From positions 225,543,528-225,607,527 of the forward strand of contig NC_092876.1 in assembly GCF_028372415.1 (NCBI RefSeq): a stretch of DNA of 64,000 nucleotides, written 5' to 3'. Made by a program: the position numbers and the translations under genes. The stretch comes from Notamacropus eugenii (taxonomy: Eukaryota > Chordata > Mammalia > Diprotodontia > Macropodidae). Under the pieces are notes generated by a model that saw only the letters and a program-made list of their open reading frames with translations, searched no databases and was not told the DNA's origin. Shown here in pieces: positions 12,420 to 23,379 of this stretch (the stretch's first letter is position 1; the number at the start of each line of letters is the position of its first letter).

Positions 12420-13685
12420 TGTAAGGTTGAAAAAATATTTTGAATTCATTTTAGTATAATCAGGTTATTGTTGGTTTGTTTGGTTTGGTTTTTGCTAATG
12501 TTATGTATTTTATTTTAGATATTTAAAAACCTTATTTTGAGAAGAGGTCCCTAGATTCACTAGATTGCCAAAAGTTAAGAATTCTGGAAGGAGATGATTT
12601 CTAAGATACATTCTAGTTCCTTCTTTTGGGGGGAGGGTGATCCATTATAACAACTATGTGCTGAAAGGATTCTTGTGGGAAAAACTAGTTCTTAGGGTTA
12701 TTGGTCTTTTGTCTCTCCTAGGAGAAGCCTGCTCACTCTAGAAAGTGCAATACTTGTTGTTGGAAGGTTCTTATTTTATTTTACATTCCTTATGAATGGG
12801 TACCTCCCTAAAGGAGCACACTTTCTAAAGCTAATACAAGGATATTTATTTCCTCTTCCTGATTCAAATTTCCCTCCTTGTTCCCCATTGACAGGATGCA
12901 ACTTCCTGAACCTCCCATTTCATGTTCTCCTCCTTGATATGTTCCCCCTACCTTGTCATGCATCACATGTGCATTTAAATTAGCTAGCTCCACCCTGGGG
13001 GTGTGTTGAATAATATTAAAAAGCTCATTAAGCATGCATACAAGTCTCTGACCTTTTACTTCATCAGAAGCCTGGTTCTGCTAGATCACAACTCTGGTTG
13101 GAACCAGTTACTTCTCATTTACATCCTATTATCACTCCTACAAAGCTGGGAGTAGTGGTAATCCTATGGAAGCATAATTCCTTCTTTTATTCCCCACAAA
13201 ACCAGTTCCAGGCCTGAAAAATATCTGTAGACATGTCCCCAAAAAACAAAATAAATAAAAACTGGAAGCAGGGGGCTTCAGGGGAAGGAAAGTCATGAGG
13301 AAGATGGACCTTCGTGGATGGAGGTAATGATGGTTGCAAGTCACTGGCATAACAGCATACCAGAATAGGAAGGAGATTGAGCCAATTAAGAAAGTGAAGG
13401 ATTATGCTGAAAGATGACAGGGGTAGCAAGGTATAAAGAAACCATCATAAAAGCAGTGGACACTAGGCCAAGGGAAGATAACTTCCAAAGAGAAGGAAGC
13501 GGCAGTTGCCACTATGTGGGGTCCAGGATCTGTAACAGCAATATATAAGGCAGTTACTTGACTAATTGCTGCCACAAGTTTTGTGGGGCCCATATTACTG
13601 AACCCTTGGGTAAGAGAAAATAAGCACTCACTAGAAAGTGGTCTTTAACTATGATCTTGCTATCCAAGATAGGATATTAGTTCTT
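12420..13685. other. Unassigned sequence
   Basis: Several overlapping frames of 60-80 codons on the minus strand between 13138 and 13593 carry no recognisable domain and have mutually inconsistent frames. I see no gene. Confidence 0.45.
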
Positions 13686-13689
13686 TGTC

Positions 13690-13815
13690 TAACTGTTAGT
13701 CAATTAGGATTTATTAAGCATCTATGATGCGCCAGGCACCATGTAAAACACTAGTGATACAAAGAAAAGCAAAAGACAGTCCTTTCTCTCAAAGGAGTTC
13801 ACAATTTCCATGCCA
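13690..13815 (+). repeat. L2-like 3'-end fragment
   Basis: Contains AGGATTTATTAAGCATCTAT, 'gccaggcaccatgtaaaacactagtgatacaaagaaaagcaaaagacagtcc' and 'ctcaaaggagttcacaat'. This is the same word order as the copy near 1.9 kb. Confidence 0.65.
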
Positions 13816-13936
13816 ACAACTGTCTGTTCTATGTATACTTTTTAATTAATCTGCAAACTATTAAGGGCAGTCTTGTCTTTTTGAGTTTCCATATTTTCCA
13901 GAAGCACTGGACCCAGAGCATATAGGAGGCCTGAAT

Positions 13937-14328
13937 GTGTTAAGGACAAAGCTCCACCTGAGCTGACATAATTTTTTATTGGGCTCAAATTGGAATTCCT
14001 GTGTATCCTTGGGAGGCAAGACAGGAGCCAGCCAGTCTGTGCCAGGCTGGGATGATGTTTGTGTAGCTAGGGCTCTTTGCAGATAACCAGACCCTCCTAT
14101 CTTCTTAGTTTAGCATTGAGGCTTTCAAAATGAGACTTTTGCCATCACCTTGCCCCTCCCCGTGGGGAGGGGTCTTGTCTTTTTTCCCACTTTTGCCTCA
14201 CCATTCCCCTTCCCATGTCAAACCCCTTCTTGGCATCCCCTCCTTCTTTTGTCCTACTATTATAAAAATGTAAATCTTCTGGGTTCCACATGCATATTCA
14301 TTTTTTAAAAAATAAACCTGGTTTACAT
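13937..14328 (+). repeat. Possible solo LTR
   Basis: A roughly 390-bp unit begins TGTGTTAAGG and ends near TTTACA. A TATAAAA box lies at about 14260 and an AATAAA at about 14310, in the right order and spacing for an LTR. A GC-rich perfect hairpin (CCCCTCCCC/GGGGAGGGG) lies at about 14153-14172. No target-site duplication is obvious. It could instead be an unrelated promoter-like sequence. Confidence 0.35.
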
Positions 14329-14404
14329 GTAAGTCTCATGAACAAAACAATAAAAATTAGTGAAACAATGGTTTGATGGGAATAAAAATAAACAAATCAA
14401 AAAG

Positions 14405-14590
14405 CCTGGTTGTGTAGTCAAAGAACTTGGGCTTTAATTAAATCTTACGTCTGCTGTTTTCTACCTCTCTGACCTTGGGCAAGTCATTTAAGCCCAAGTT
14501 CCTAGGGTTCAGTATGCTTAGCTATAAAATGAGAGTTTTGGACTAGATGGCTTCTGAAGTCCCTTCTAGATTTATGATCCTATGATATTT
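14405..14590 (+). repeat. MIR-like CORE-SINE
   Basis: Shows 'tctgaccttgggcaagtcatttaa', 'gctataaaatgagagttttggactagatggcttctgaagtcccttctag' and a terminal 'tatgatcctatgat'. This is a clear plus-strand MIR-type core and 3' region. Confidence 0.8.
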
Positions 14591-15038
14591 TGGATAGAAA
14601 CTACTGGTACTTTTAATAATGTTGATGTTAACAAGAGTAACTATGGACACTATTAGAAAATACTTATTACCAACATTAGTAAATTTGTTACCAGATATCA
14701 AAAATATCAAACCAGGATGATCAAGTGTTTAAAAGTAAATTTTAAGAATCTATTCTATAGGATGTGATACAACATTTCCATCTATGTCATTCTGCATGCA
14801 ACATTTGCATTAGCAACACTCTGAATGCTGTATCCAAAGAAAATTAAATTTCCAGGGCAACCATAACGTGAATATTTTAATGATGAATTACAATAATTTC
14901 CTCACTGTTGTCTCTAGTCCATTTGAAAGCCTACTACTAAAAACATGTTTCTCAAATTCAGCTACAATCAAATCACTACATATATTGGGAATCACCATAT
15001 GATTATCAGGAAAGTAGTTAAACTCAAAAAGTGTCTAC

Positions 15039-15166
15039 ATGCATGCATGCGTGTGCATGTGTGTGTGAGACAGACAGACAGAGACAGAGACAGACAAAGA
15101 GAAAGACAGAGACAGACAGACACACACACACAGATACATAGAGGGAGACAGAGACACAGAGACAGT
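15039..15166. repeat. Compound microsatellite (GCAT/GT/CAGA/CA)
   Basis: Alternating purine-pyrimidine GCATGCATGCGTGTGCATGT is followed by GACAGACAGACAGAGACAGA-type and (CA)n repeats. The open frame that crosses it (14945-15184) is an artefact of the repeat. Confidence 0.9.
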
Positions 15167-15204
15167 CATCATGCAACAAGGTAAGGTAAAAAAACAACAA
15201 CCAA

Positions 15205-15360
15205 AATTGGTCTAGTAGTGCATAAGCAACCTCGCTCCAGTCCTAGCTCTGTCACTCACAAACAGTGGTCCATTCACCTCTTTTGGCCACAGTTTGCCTA
15301 TCTGTAAGACAAGAGGTTAGGGGTAAATGGCCTTTTAGCTCCTTTCCAGTTTTAAGATTG
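15205..15360 (+). repeat. MIR-like CORE-SINE fragment
   Basis: Order 'agtcctagctctgtcactcac', 'ggccacagtttgcctatctgtaagacaagagg', 'ctcctttccagttttaag'. It is a diverged MIR in plus orientation. Confidence 0.65.
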
Positions 15361-15364
15361 GATA

Positions 15365-15895
15365 GGATGAAATCTTTTTAAGAAAACTTCAAGTTTCCTG
15401 ATAAATTAATAGCAAATAAGTTCAAAGTGTATAAGGACTTTCTACCCAATGATGCTAGAACTTCAAAAAAGTATGTGCTGCCAGTAGGTTTACCGGTGGT
15501 GTTAGATAACCAGTGCAAAAATTTTCTATTTACTACTGAAGAGAACTGACATGTTTTGTATGATTTCTCAAAGAGATAACAGCCCTGCAGATGGAATAAA
15601 TACATTTTAATCAATGTAGTCAATGCAAATGCCCAAGTTTCAGTTCAAAGACATATTCCACTGAGGCATTCCTTTGACTGTATCTCTATTTGATATGTGG
15701 CATGTCTACTTGTCAATGTTACATAATTTAGAGATCTGAAAAAAATATTTTAAAACAATTGCAAAAGTAGGACTGAAACTATTGTAGGCAGCCAATTAAG
15801 GTACAAGGTTTGATTAGGAAATATGGAGGGAAAAGATTATGCAGAAGCAGACTGTATCACAACATTACCCATACCTTTTTCACTATAATGATGGT
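15365..15895. other. Unassigned sequence
   Basis: An 81-codon minus frame (15378-15623) shows no motif. No repeat is recognised. Confidence 0.4.
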
Positions 15896-15899
15896 TGCA

Positions 15900-16062
15900 A
15901 AAAGTAGATTCATAGGATTGTGGTTTGAGAAGAGATCTTTGAGGTCACAGAATCCAATCCTCTCATTTTATAGATTAGGAAATTTAAGAGATCGAATAAT
16001 TCGTCCAGGTCATATAACTAGTAAGTGACTAAGGCAGAGGTTGAACCCATGTCTTACTTACC
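15900..16062 (-). repeat. MIR-like SINE, antisense
   Basis: Reads 'ttcataggattgtggtttgagaagagatctttgaggtcacagaatccaatcctctcattttatagattaggaaa' followed by 'ggtcatataactagtaagtgac' and 'ggttgaacccatgtctt'. This is the antisense CORE-SINE order. Confidence 0.75.
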
Positions 16063-16950
16063 TCTATAGGAGGTGGGTAGCATGATTCATTGGACATTCT
16101 AGGGACTAACAATGCTCCCCAAAGGGTCTGGACTAGGGCAAAGTTTGCTTGCCCCCATTGTCTGAGTTCTGCAAGTCCCTGATCTGGGTTTGAATCTATT
16201 CAAGAATAGACTACTATCTAGTAGTAGTAAACTATCTAGTAGCTAGATTCCATCCCTATTAACCAGCTGGAAAACTCTATTTGTTATAAGTGGCAGAACT
16301 GTAGGCTCCCTTTTGGTCTAGGTTTCCTGCCTTGGTTATTCCTCTACAAGTTGGGCTAGATGCTGGAAATTAGATCTAGTCTGAGTTGGGTGTCTGTCAT
16401 ACCACTGCTGTGGTTGCTGCCTTTTCAGCTTCCTACTTTCTCTGTATGCTTCCCAAGTCTTCCCTTCCTGAGAAATGTAACCCCACTGTCAGGGTCAGAT
16501 AGCACCTGTCTCAATTGCCATGTCCCTCTATGAGTCTAAGGGGGGTGCTCCAGAATGAGCTTGGGAAACTCTTTTTATACTGGTGCTCAGTGTTTCTTTG
16601 GGCACTAACACCATGTTCTGCTCCAAACCTATCCCCAGTGTTTGCAGACCTCTCTGTTTCCCTTGCCTACCTAGGCCAGATAAAAGATTCACTGCAACTT
16701 TTACCAGACTTCTCTGTTAGGATTCGGTCTGGTACATTCTATACATCTGTTTGGAGGAGTTGGGGATGGGTGTGAGCAGTATTGCTTCCTTTTATGCCTC
16801 CAAATATGAAATTTTTAAAAAAATATCTTTTCCTTGGAATTATTTATACTTCTATCCTCAGTATAGGTTTAGTTTCATTAGATCACAATTGATCATTCCA
16901 TAGTTCAAGATCACCTTCTCTTCCTTCTTTTCCTTCTCCTCCATCTTAAT
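16063..16950. other. Unassigned sequence
   Basis: An 86-codon frame at 16515-16775 lacks domains, signal features or supporting splice context. Pyrimidine-rich near 16915-16945. Confidence 0.4.
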
Positions 16951-16954
16951 AGTA

Positions 16955-17106
16955 AAATAGCATGAGTGATGTCTTTTGATTCATGTGTAAATTGGATTTA
17001 AGTGAGATAGAGTTGCATGAAGTCATCAGCCTCACTCTCTTCTGCAGAGTCATCATAGTCCAGTGGCAGGACAGAATCAAGATGGCTGGCGATGGCTCAG
17101 GATGCA
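16955..17106 (-). repeat. Antisense SINE-body homology at the RTE 5' edge
   Basis: The plus strand here aligns by eye with the reverse complement of the RTE-tailed SINE body. 'gtcatcagcctcact...cagagtcatc' and 'gatggctggcgatggctcaggatgca' match 28245-28329 with few differences, and TTGGATTTAAGTGAG matches the complement of the SINE near 21.76 kb. It directly abuts the RTE. It is either an antisense SINE inserted beside the LINE or a piece of the LINE leader that shares ancestry with the SINE. Confidence 0.6.
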
Positions 17107-20100
17107 GTTCCATGTCTAGCCAAGCTCTAAGCGCTCCACATAGTCTGCTTCAGCTTCCTTCATGGCCGTTACAACAAATTGTTCTCATCCACCCATTCCA
17201 CTAGAGGAAGTCTTCACATGCTTGAGATAGATACCCCTATAACTCACCAGTGGATTTGAGACCCCTTAGTTACCCTCAACCTCATTTGGCTTGTTGGTTT
17301 ATTAAAGCATGGCCGTTGTGCATGCTGCAGCTTCTTAGAGCCACAGGTGAGAGTTGAGTGGAACAGGTGAGCACCAAAGGTGGAAAGAGCCCCAAAAAGG
17401 GCTTGTCAGCCATCACACCAAAGGTACTGGTCCTCCCTGAACACACCCTATGCCTCAAAGTCCTGTGGTGACAGGCAAGCGATGAAACAGCAGGTGCAGA
17501 TACACTGGGAGCTGTAGTTGCAACCCTGCACGCAGGCAGCCCAGACCATAGGGTGGTTTCTCATTGGAAGCAGCAGTGGGACTTGGCAGAGCAGCCTTTT
17601 AAGGATGGCATTGCTCACCTCCTGGTGTGAGGAAGGGGACTAGAAAAGGTGCCCTAAACATTGTCTGCTTACTCAACCCTGGCCTGATTACCACGGCAGG
17701 CAGGGAATCCTACTATGTGGTCAAAACACACACAAAAATGTACAAAATGTACAAAAACATCTGCAAAGATGATTTTACTCACCATTGGCAAGTGGAATGT
17801 GTGCACACTTATAGACAACACAAAATCCAGTAGACCTGAAAGACAAACTGTTCTTGTTGCAAGAGAACTCAACAAATCGCATCTAAATAGCAGCCCTGAG
17901 GGAAACAAGATTGGCAAATGAAGGCCACCTTACTGAAGTTGGAGGTGGATACACATTTTTCTGGAGTAGATGCAGTGAAGGGGAGTGCTATGAAACTGAT
18001 GTGGGTTTTGCAATCAAAATTAATCTAGTCAGCAAGCTGGTATGCCTGCCAAAAGGAGTGAATGACAGGGTCATGGCAATGTGATTGCCACTTGCAGGAA
18101 ACTGCCATACCATCATGATCAGTGCCTATGCTCCCACCATGATGAACCCTGATGAAGTCAAAGAAAAATTTTATGAAGACCTAGAGATCCTTATCATCAA
18201 TTTGCCAAAAGAGGACAAGTTTATAATTCTGAGTGACTTTAATGCTAGAGTAGTTTCAGACTATCACACTTGGCAGGGAGTCCTAGGGAGGAATGGAGTT
18301 GGAAAGAGCAATAGCAATTGCCATTTGCTGCTGAAGACTTGTGCATCACAGGACCTTCTCATCACCAACACTGTTTTCTGTTTACCTAAACACAATAAAA
18401 CTTCATGGGTGCACCCTCGCAGCAAACATTGGCATCTGATAGACTATGTGATAGTAAGAAGAAGAGACAGACAAGATATGAGAGTGACAAAGGCAATGTG
18501 TGGTACAGAGTGCTGGATTGATCATAGACTTATCCTTTCCAAGCTAAATATTTGCATTAATCAAAAGTGCCAGCCCCAAGGCAAAATGACTACCAGAAGA
18601 ATTAATGTCAACAAATTAGAGCTCTTCTCTCAGCATGAACAGTTTGTTGTTGAATTCGAGGGAAAGTTGAGCCAACACACAGTTGGCAACAGCGGAGCAA
18701 AAAAGGCGTGGGCAGTTCTCAGAGATTTGGTGTACAGCACTGCATTCGTTCATCTGGGTCAGAACATTCGCAAACACCAAGACTGGTTTGATGAAAACGA
18801 TGGGAAAATTCAGAAGTTGCTAAATGAAAAACAAGAACTTCACAGGATATACCAGCAGGATACTTCATCCACCTCTAAGAAGGCAGCATTTAATTCCGTC
18901 AAAAGCAAAGTACAAGAAAAGCTTAGAGAGATGCAATATTCTTGGCTCAGTAAGAAGAAAGATGAAATTCAGTTTTATGTTGATAGTAACAACCCAAAGT
19001 GCTTTTATGATTCCCTGAAAGCTATTTATGGACCAAAAACCTATGGTGCATCACAACTACTCAGTGCTGATGGAGTCACATGTTTTAATGATAAGGACAT
19101 GATCCTAGAGAGATGGGCTGAACACTTCCATAGTGTTCTCAACAGACCATCATCAGTCAATGCTGAGGCTATTGACGATTACCTCAGGTTGAAGTCAATC
19201 CGTTCTTAGCTGAACTTCCAACTAAAGAAGAGGTTTTGAGGGTCATTAGGCTCCTTTCATGTAGCAAAGCACGTGGTGCTGATTTTATTCCAGCTGAGAT
19301 TTACAAGGTAGGGGTAAGTCTGCTACATTGCTCATAAAAAAGCTGACTCAAATTTTGCTCAATCAAAAGTTGACTGAAATCTTCCAAGTTACATGGCAAT
19401 TGTCTATCTCTGCAAAGGTAAAGGGAATAGATTGTTCTGCAACAATCACAGAGGGATCTCTCTCTTAGTCATTGCTGGCAAAATTCTTACTAGAGTCCTC
19501 CTTAACAGGCTGATCCTTTACCTGGAAGATGGTCGGATACCTGAGAATCAGTGTGGCTTCAGAAAGGGCCGAGGAACAGTCAATATGGTGTTTGCCTTCC
19601 CGACAACTCCAGGAGAAATGCCAGGAGCAGAACAGAGATTTGTACACAGTGTTTGTAGATCTGACCAAGGCCTTTAATATTGTTAATTGTGATGGCTTAT
19701 GGAAAAATTATGTCAAAATTTGGCTGCCCAGAGAAGTTCATTAGTATTGTACATCAATTTCATGATGGCATGTTTGCCCGGGTTTTGGATAGTGGACAAT
19801 GCTCTCGTGCCTTCCAAGTCACCAATGGAGTGAAACAGGACTGTGTGCTTACTCCTATGCTTTTTAGCATGATGTTTTCAGCCATGTTGTCAAATGCTTT
19901 TAATGAGGATGAACATGACATCAAGGTCAGCTACCATACTGATGGTAAATTCTTCTATTTGAAAAGCCCAGACCAAAGTGGAGGGAGATTTTCTGTTTGC
20001 AGATGATTGTGCACTCAATGCAGCTTCTGAAGCTGAGATGCAACAAATTATGGATCAATTCTCTGCTGCCTATGCTAATTTTGGCCTAATAAGTAACACC

Positions 20101-20796
20101 AAGAAAACACAGGTGCTCCATCAGTCACAACCACATCATCCGTAAGTGGAACCATCCATTACAGCAAATGGAGAAGTTTTGAATGCTGTAGATAAGTTCA
20201 CTTACCTTGGTAGTGTACTTTCCAAGGATGTACACATTGACAATGAGGTTGATGCACGCATTGCTAGAGCTAGCTCAGTGTTTGGGAGACTCCGAAGAAA
20301 AGTTTGGGAGAGAAGAGAGATTAGACTGACTCCCAGACTGAAGGTCTACAGAGCCATCATGCTGACCTCATTGTTGTATGCCTGTGAAACATGGACAGTT
20401 TACCAGTGCCATGCCAGGAAACTGAATCACTTCCATTTGAACTGTCTTAGGAAGATTCTGAGGATCACCTGGCAGGATAAGGTACCAGACGCTGAAGTCC
20501 TTGCCTGATCTGAACTGCCAAGAATTCAAACTATGCTTCAGAGAGCACAACTCTGGTGCGCTGGTCATGTTGTTTGCTCTATGAGCAAAGTAGAATTGAG
20601 ACAGAACAAAGTAAATGCAGAATACGCAAATCTGGAATATTCACCCCAAATATTCATACTGATTATCTGTGCCCAACTTTGGTAGACCATTCCAAGCCCC
20701 TATTGGTCTGATCAGCCACAATAGGACACACTGAAACTTCACTATATCAGAGTGATGTCATTTTGGTCCTCTTCAAAAACAAAGGACAACAACCAA
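17107..20796 (+). mobile_element. RTE-clade LINE retrotransposon, inactive
   Basis: A 3.7-kb RTE-type non-LTR retrotransposon. A leader of about 650 bp precedes a broken ORF with apurinic-like endonuclease (about 17.77-18.55 kb), connector, reverse transcriptase (about 19.2-20.5 kb) and a shortened C-terminal region. The 3' end ('gtgatgtcattttggtcctcttcaaaaacaaaggacaacaacc') is the short RTE tail shared with the SINEs at 21.6 and 58.4 kb. The C-terminal coding region is collapsed by a deletion near 20580-20600. The last zinc-finger-like segment (CPT..., then a HxxxH-like end) is damaged. No target-site duplication was found. Confidence 0.9.
17771..20700 (+). pseudogene. RTE ORF: endonuclease-reverse transcriptase pseudogene
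   Basis: Seen in the sequence: the endonuclease start (WNVCTLIDNTK, about 17797), ISAYAPT (about 18118), a DFNARV block (about 18235) and a DYV...DH.L block (about 18440-18530) all read on. The best frame, 18085-19209, is 374 codons. The RT carries QCGFRKGRGT (about 19550), FVDLTKAF (about 19655) with its catalytic Asp, GVKQDCVLTP (about 19830), LFADD (19993-20007) with both catalytic Asp, and FTYLGSVLSKD (about 20200). The protein is split over all three frames, with stops near 18083, 19210 and 20144, so it cannot be made as one chain. In this family the protein nicks target DNA and copies its own RNA. Intact RTE proteins have a C-terminal Cys/His finger that is ruined here. Confidence 0.9.
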
Positions 20797-20878
20797 CCTC
20801 CTCTATCTTCTCTTTTTCCTCCTTCCTCCTTTCTTCTTTTCTTTTCCTCTTCCTTACTTTCCTCCTTCTTCCCAATTT
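20797..20878. repeat. Pyrimidine-rich tract (CT)n-like
   Basis: About 80 bases of nearly pure C and T, immediately after the RTE tail. It may be an outgrowth of the insertion site. Confidence 0.8.
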
Positions 20879-20879
20879 A

Positions 20880-21585
20880 TCATTAAACCAAGGTATTTTT
20901 GTTTTAAAAGATACTGTCAAATATTTGGTTCTTAATATATAATTATTGGATTTTTAAACTGAATTAGCATTCATTAAATATATACATGACAATAAGCTAG
21001 TAAGTGTGCTTTTTGATATGGTCTCTGAAATTTGTCTCACTACTTTATAATCCTCTTACATATGCAATTGCTTATTCTTACTTTCAGACAATTACCTTCC
21101 AGAATGTTAAATTTAAAATTTTCCTATTTCAGATTCATGTGGAATAAAGAATAAATAAGATGAAAACGTGAATTTCTTCCTTTTCAAAAAAGTAGTATTG
21201 TTTGATAAGAGGTTTAGAATATGAATCCTTCAAGGATTTGCTACAAAACAAAGTTCCATTTTCATGTGATCTAATTTTCAGACTCCATTTCTTTCAAGAA
21301 TTTAGTTCTTAAGGAGAAAGAAAAGCTTCCACCACTCCAGGGCTAACTGATGACTTCTTATGTTATTAGTCTCCTTTTGAGTGCTAGATACTGATTTTCA
21401 GGAAAACTCTTTGGTATAGAAAAATGCAGAGTGCATGGCATAAACCATTTTATGTCCACACTTAAAGGTAAATTATACTGTATGTGAAAGGAAAGAAAAT
21501 TTTGAAGGTTGTCTAGGAATACACCTCTAAATTTCATTTGCTTCTGAACTTGGAAATTTTACAGACTTACACAAATATCCAAGAC
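20880..21585. other. Unassigned AT-rich sequence
   Basis: No frame, RNA or repeat family recognised. Confidence 0.4.
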
Positions 21586-21589
21586 CAAA

Positions 21590-21840
21590 AGAACTCTGGA
21601 AATAACTTTGCTAGTGGACCTGGGAAAGACTTTAGGCCAAGGTCTCCTACTAAATCTGGAACCATCTCCTGTATTTCTGATCTATATCTTGCCCCTGGGC
21701 CCAGATGATTCTGTAGAAGAAAGTGAGGCTGATGATGCTGCATAGTCCTCCTTCACTTAAATCCAATCCACTTGCAAGTCATGGCATCACCTTTCTGATG
21801 CCATAGTCCTCTTCAAGAATGAAGGACAAACAATAACAAC
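21590..21840 (+). repeat. RTE-tailed SINE (headless or diverged head)
   Basis: Contains 'ggccaaggtctcctactaaatctgg', 'tgatctatatcttgcccctgg', 'gaagaaagtgaggctgatgatgctgcatagtcctccttcacttaaatccaatccacttgcaagtcatggcatcacc' and the tail 'gccatagtcctcttcaagaatgaaggacaaacaataacaaca'. The tail matches the 3' end of the RTE 1 kb upstream, which indicates that RTE machinery mobilised it. Confidence 0.8.
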
Positions 21841-22395
21841 AGCTAATGACACGACCTCATCAAACAGAAAGATAAGACAGCCAAGAGTTCATCTGCAAAA
21901 TGATTTGGGAAAGAATGGTAAAAGACTGTGATCAGTATAAATCCCACAAAGCAGCAAAGGACATTGGAAGGGAAAACAAATTCACAGAAAGTTTGGTATG
22001 AAACTCAACAAAGCCAGATGATTCCAGGTGCATTTACAGATGAAACTTGAAGAAACATAACAAGACAAAAAATGGATCAGGTCTGTCAGCACTTCTAAAA
22101 CATTTTTCATTATTGATGAGGACAGAGCCACTCTCTCTTGTCTTTAACACCTCATCCTCTGATGTCCTATATTAGGAAGTGAAAATGGCACTGAAGATGA
22201 CAGAGAGGAAAAAAAGCAACTGGAAGAAATCAATGCTAGCAAGACAGAATTTTGAAAGTATTGAGGGATCTTGTGTTCAAAGTATATGAACTAAATTGGA
22301 GGGGAAAAATTGCAGATTATTTTGCTATTAATAAGACAAATAAGAGAGCAATTTATAGGCTTAATTCTTATCACTACAAAACTTTTATGAAAATC
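21841..22395. other. Unassigned A-rich sequence
   Basis: A-rich and possibly an old LINE-1 remnant continuing into the next feature, but I cannot match it to a specific L1 region. Confidence 0.35.
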
Positions 22396-22625
22396 AGTTG
22401 AGGAAATGGTTAAACAATTTGAGATATAAGAATGTAATGGAATTTTTTTTTGCACTGTAACAAATGACAAATACAAAAAATTCAGAAAAAACATAGGCAG
22501 ACCTCTATGTACTTATGCTGAATGAAGTAAACAGGATTAGGAAAACAATATACATAAGGAGTATAACAATGTAATTAAAAAGAAAAATAAAAAAGAAACT
22601 GAATTATGAGGACTATGGATATGGA
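22396..22625 (+). repeat. LINE-1 3'-end fragment
   Basis: Carries the 'gaatgtaatggaat...', 'tgctgaatgaagtaaacaggattaggaaaacaatatacat' and 'aagaaactgaattatgaggac' words that mark the end of ORF2 and the 3'UTR of older marsupial L1s (compare 62.5 kb). Confidence 0.6.
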
Positions 22626-22649
22626 AAGTTTTATACACTATCAAATGTT

Positions 22650-22890
22650 GTTGATATAATAGCAATAATAACTATCATTTATATAGTTCCTTAAAGTTTG
22701 CAAAATTCTTTACAAGCATTGTCTCATACTATCCTCACAACAACCCTGGAAGATAAGTGAAATTATTATCCTCATGTAAGAAAACTGAGGCAGAAGTTAA
22801 GTGACTTGACCAGAGTCATACAGTCAGTCAGGTTTGATGCTAGATTTGAACTACTTTTTCTGACTGCAGATTCAGTACTACTGCTATTGA
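22650..22890 (-). repeat. CORE-SINE (THER1/MIR-like), near full length
   Basis: Antisense order: 'atcatttatatagttccttaaagtttgcaaaattctttacaag', 'tcctcacaacaaccctggaagataagtg', 'gaaaactgaggcagaagttaagtgacttgaccagagtcatacag', then the degenerate head. It is a clear family member. Confidence 0.85.
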
Positions 22891-22891
22891 A

Positions 22892-23040
22892 TTATCTCCT
22901 TTCCTTCCTCTTCCTCTTCCTTATTCTTCCCCTTCCTGTACTCTCCTTTTTCTTCTCTTCTTTCTTTCCCCTCCACTTACTGCTTTTCCTTTTTCCCTCT
23001 CTTTTCTCTTTCCCTCTTCCTCTTTATCTTTCTTCTTGTT
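22892..23040. repeat. Long polypyrimidine tract
   Basis: About 150 bases almost free of purines on the plus strand, in TTCC, TTCTT and CTCTT blocks. The 123-codon frame over it is low-complexity (Leu/Phe/Ser) and not a gene. Such tracts can adopt triplex structures. Confidence 0.8.
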
Positions 23041-23164
23041 GTGGAAAGGGAAGGAGACATTCAGAAATAACGATGATCTCAAAACTCAAGGCATCAATAA
23101 AACTTAAAACACAGACTGGGCAGCAGAGGATGATGTTAGGACATATCTTCAGGGAAATGAACTT

Positions 23165-23375
23165 CATAGGATCGTAGACTTAAGAGTTGGAAGAGTTGAA
23201 GTTAGAGGTTATCTAGTCTAGCTCCCTTCCTTTTATGAATGAGGAAGCTGAGGTCTACTTCCATTAAGTGATTTTCCTAAAACCATACAGAGAATAAATC
23301 AGAGTCATTTAAACTTCAGTCCTCTGACTCTAAATCCAGTGTTCTGTCTATTGTACCCCACTGCCTTCCAAAAGG
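23165..23375 (-). repeat. MIR-like SINE, antisense
   Basis: 'ggatcgtagacttaagagttggaagagttgaagttagaggttatctagtctagctcc' and 'gaggaagctgaggtctacttcc' are followed by 'actctaaatccagtgttctgtctattg', the usual antisense order ending in the tRNA-like head. Confidence 0.8.
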
Positions 23376-23379
23376 GTAT

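Noticed and set aside
18085..19209. 374-codon frame as a host endonuclease gene
   Set aside because: Its endonuclease motifs, the downstream RT blocks and the 3' tail identify it as part of an RTE LINE, not a host gene.
22806..23177. 123-codon frame resembling a hydrophobic protein
   Set aside because: The Leu/Phe/Ser-rich part is the polypyrimidine tract, and the start lies in a SINE.
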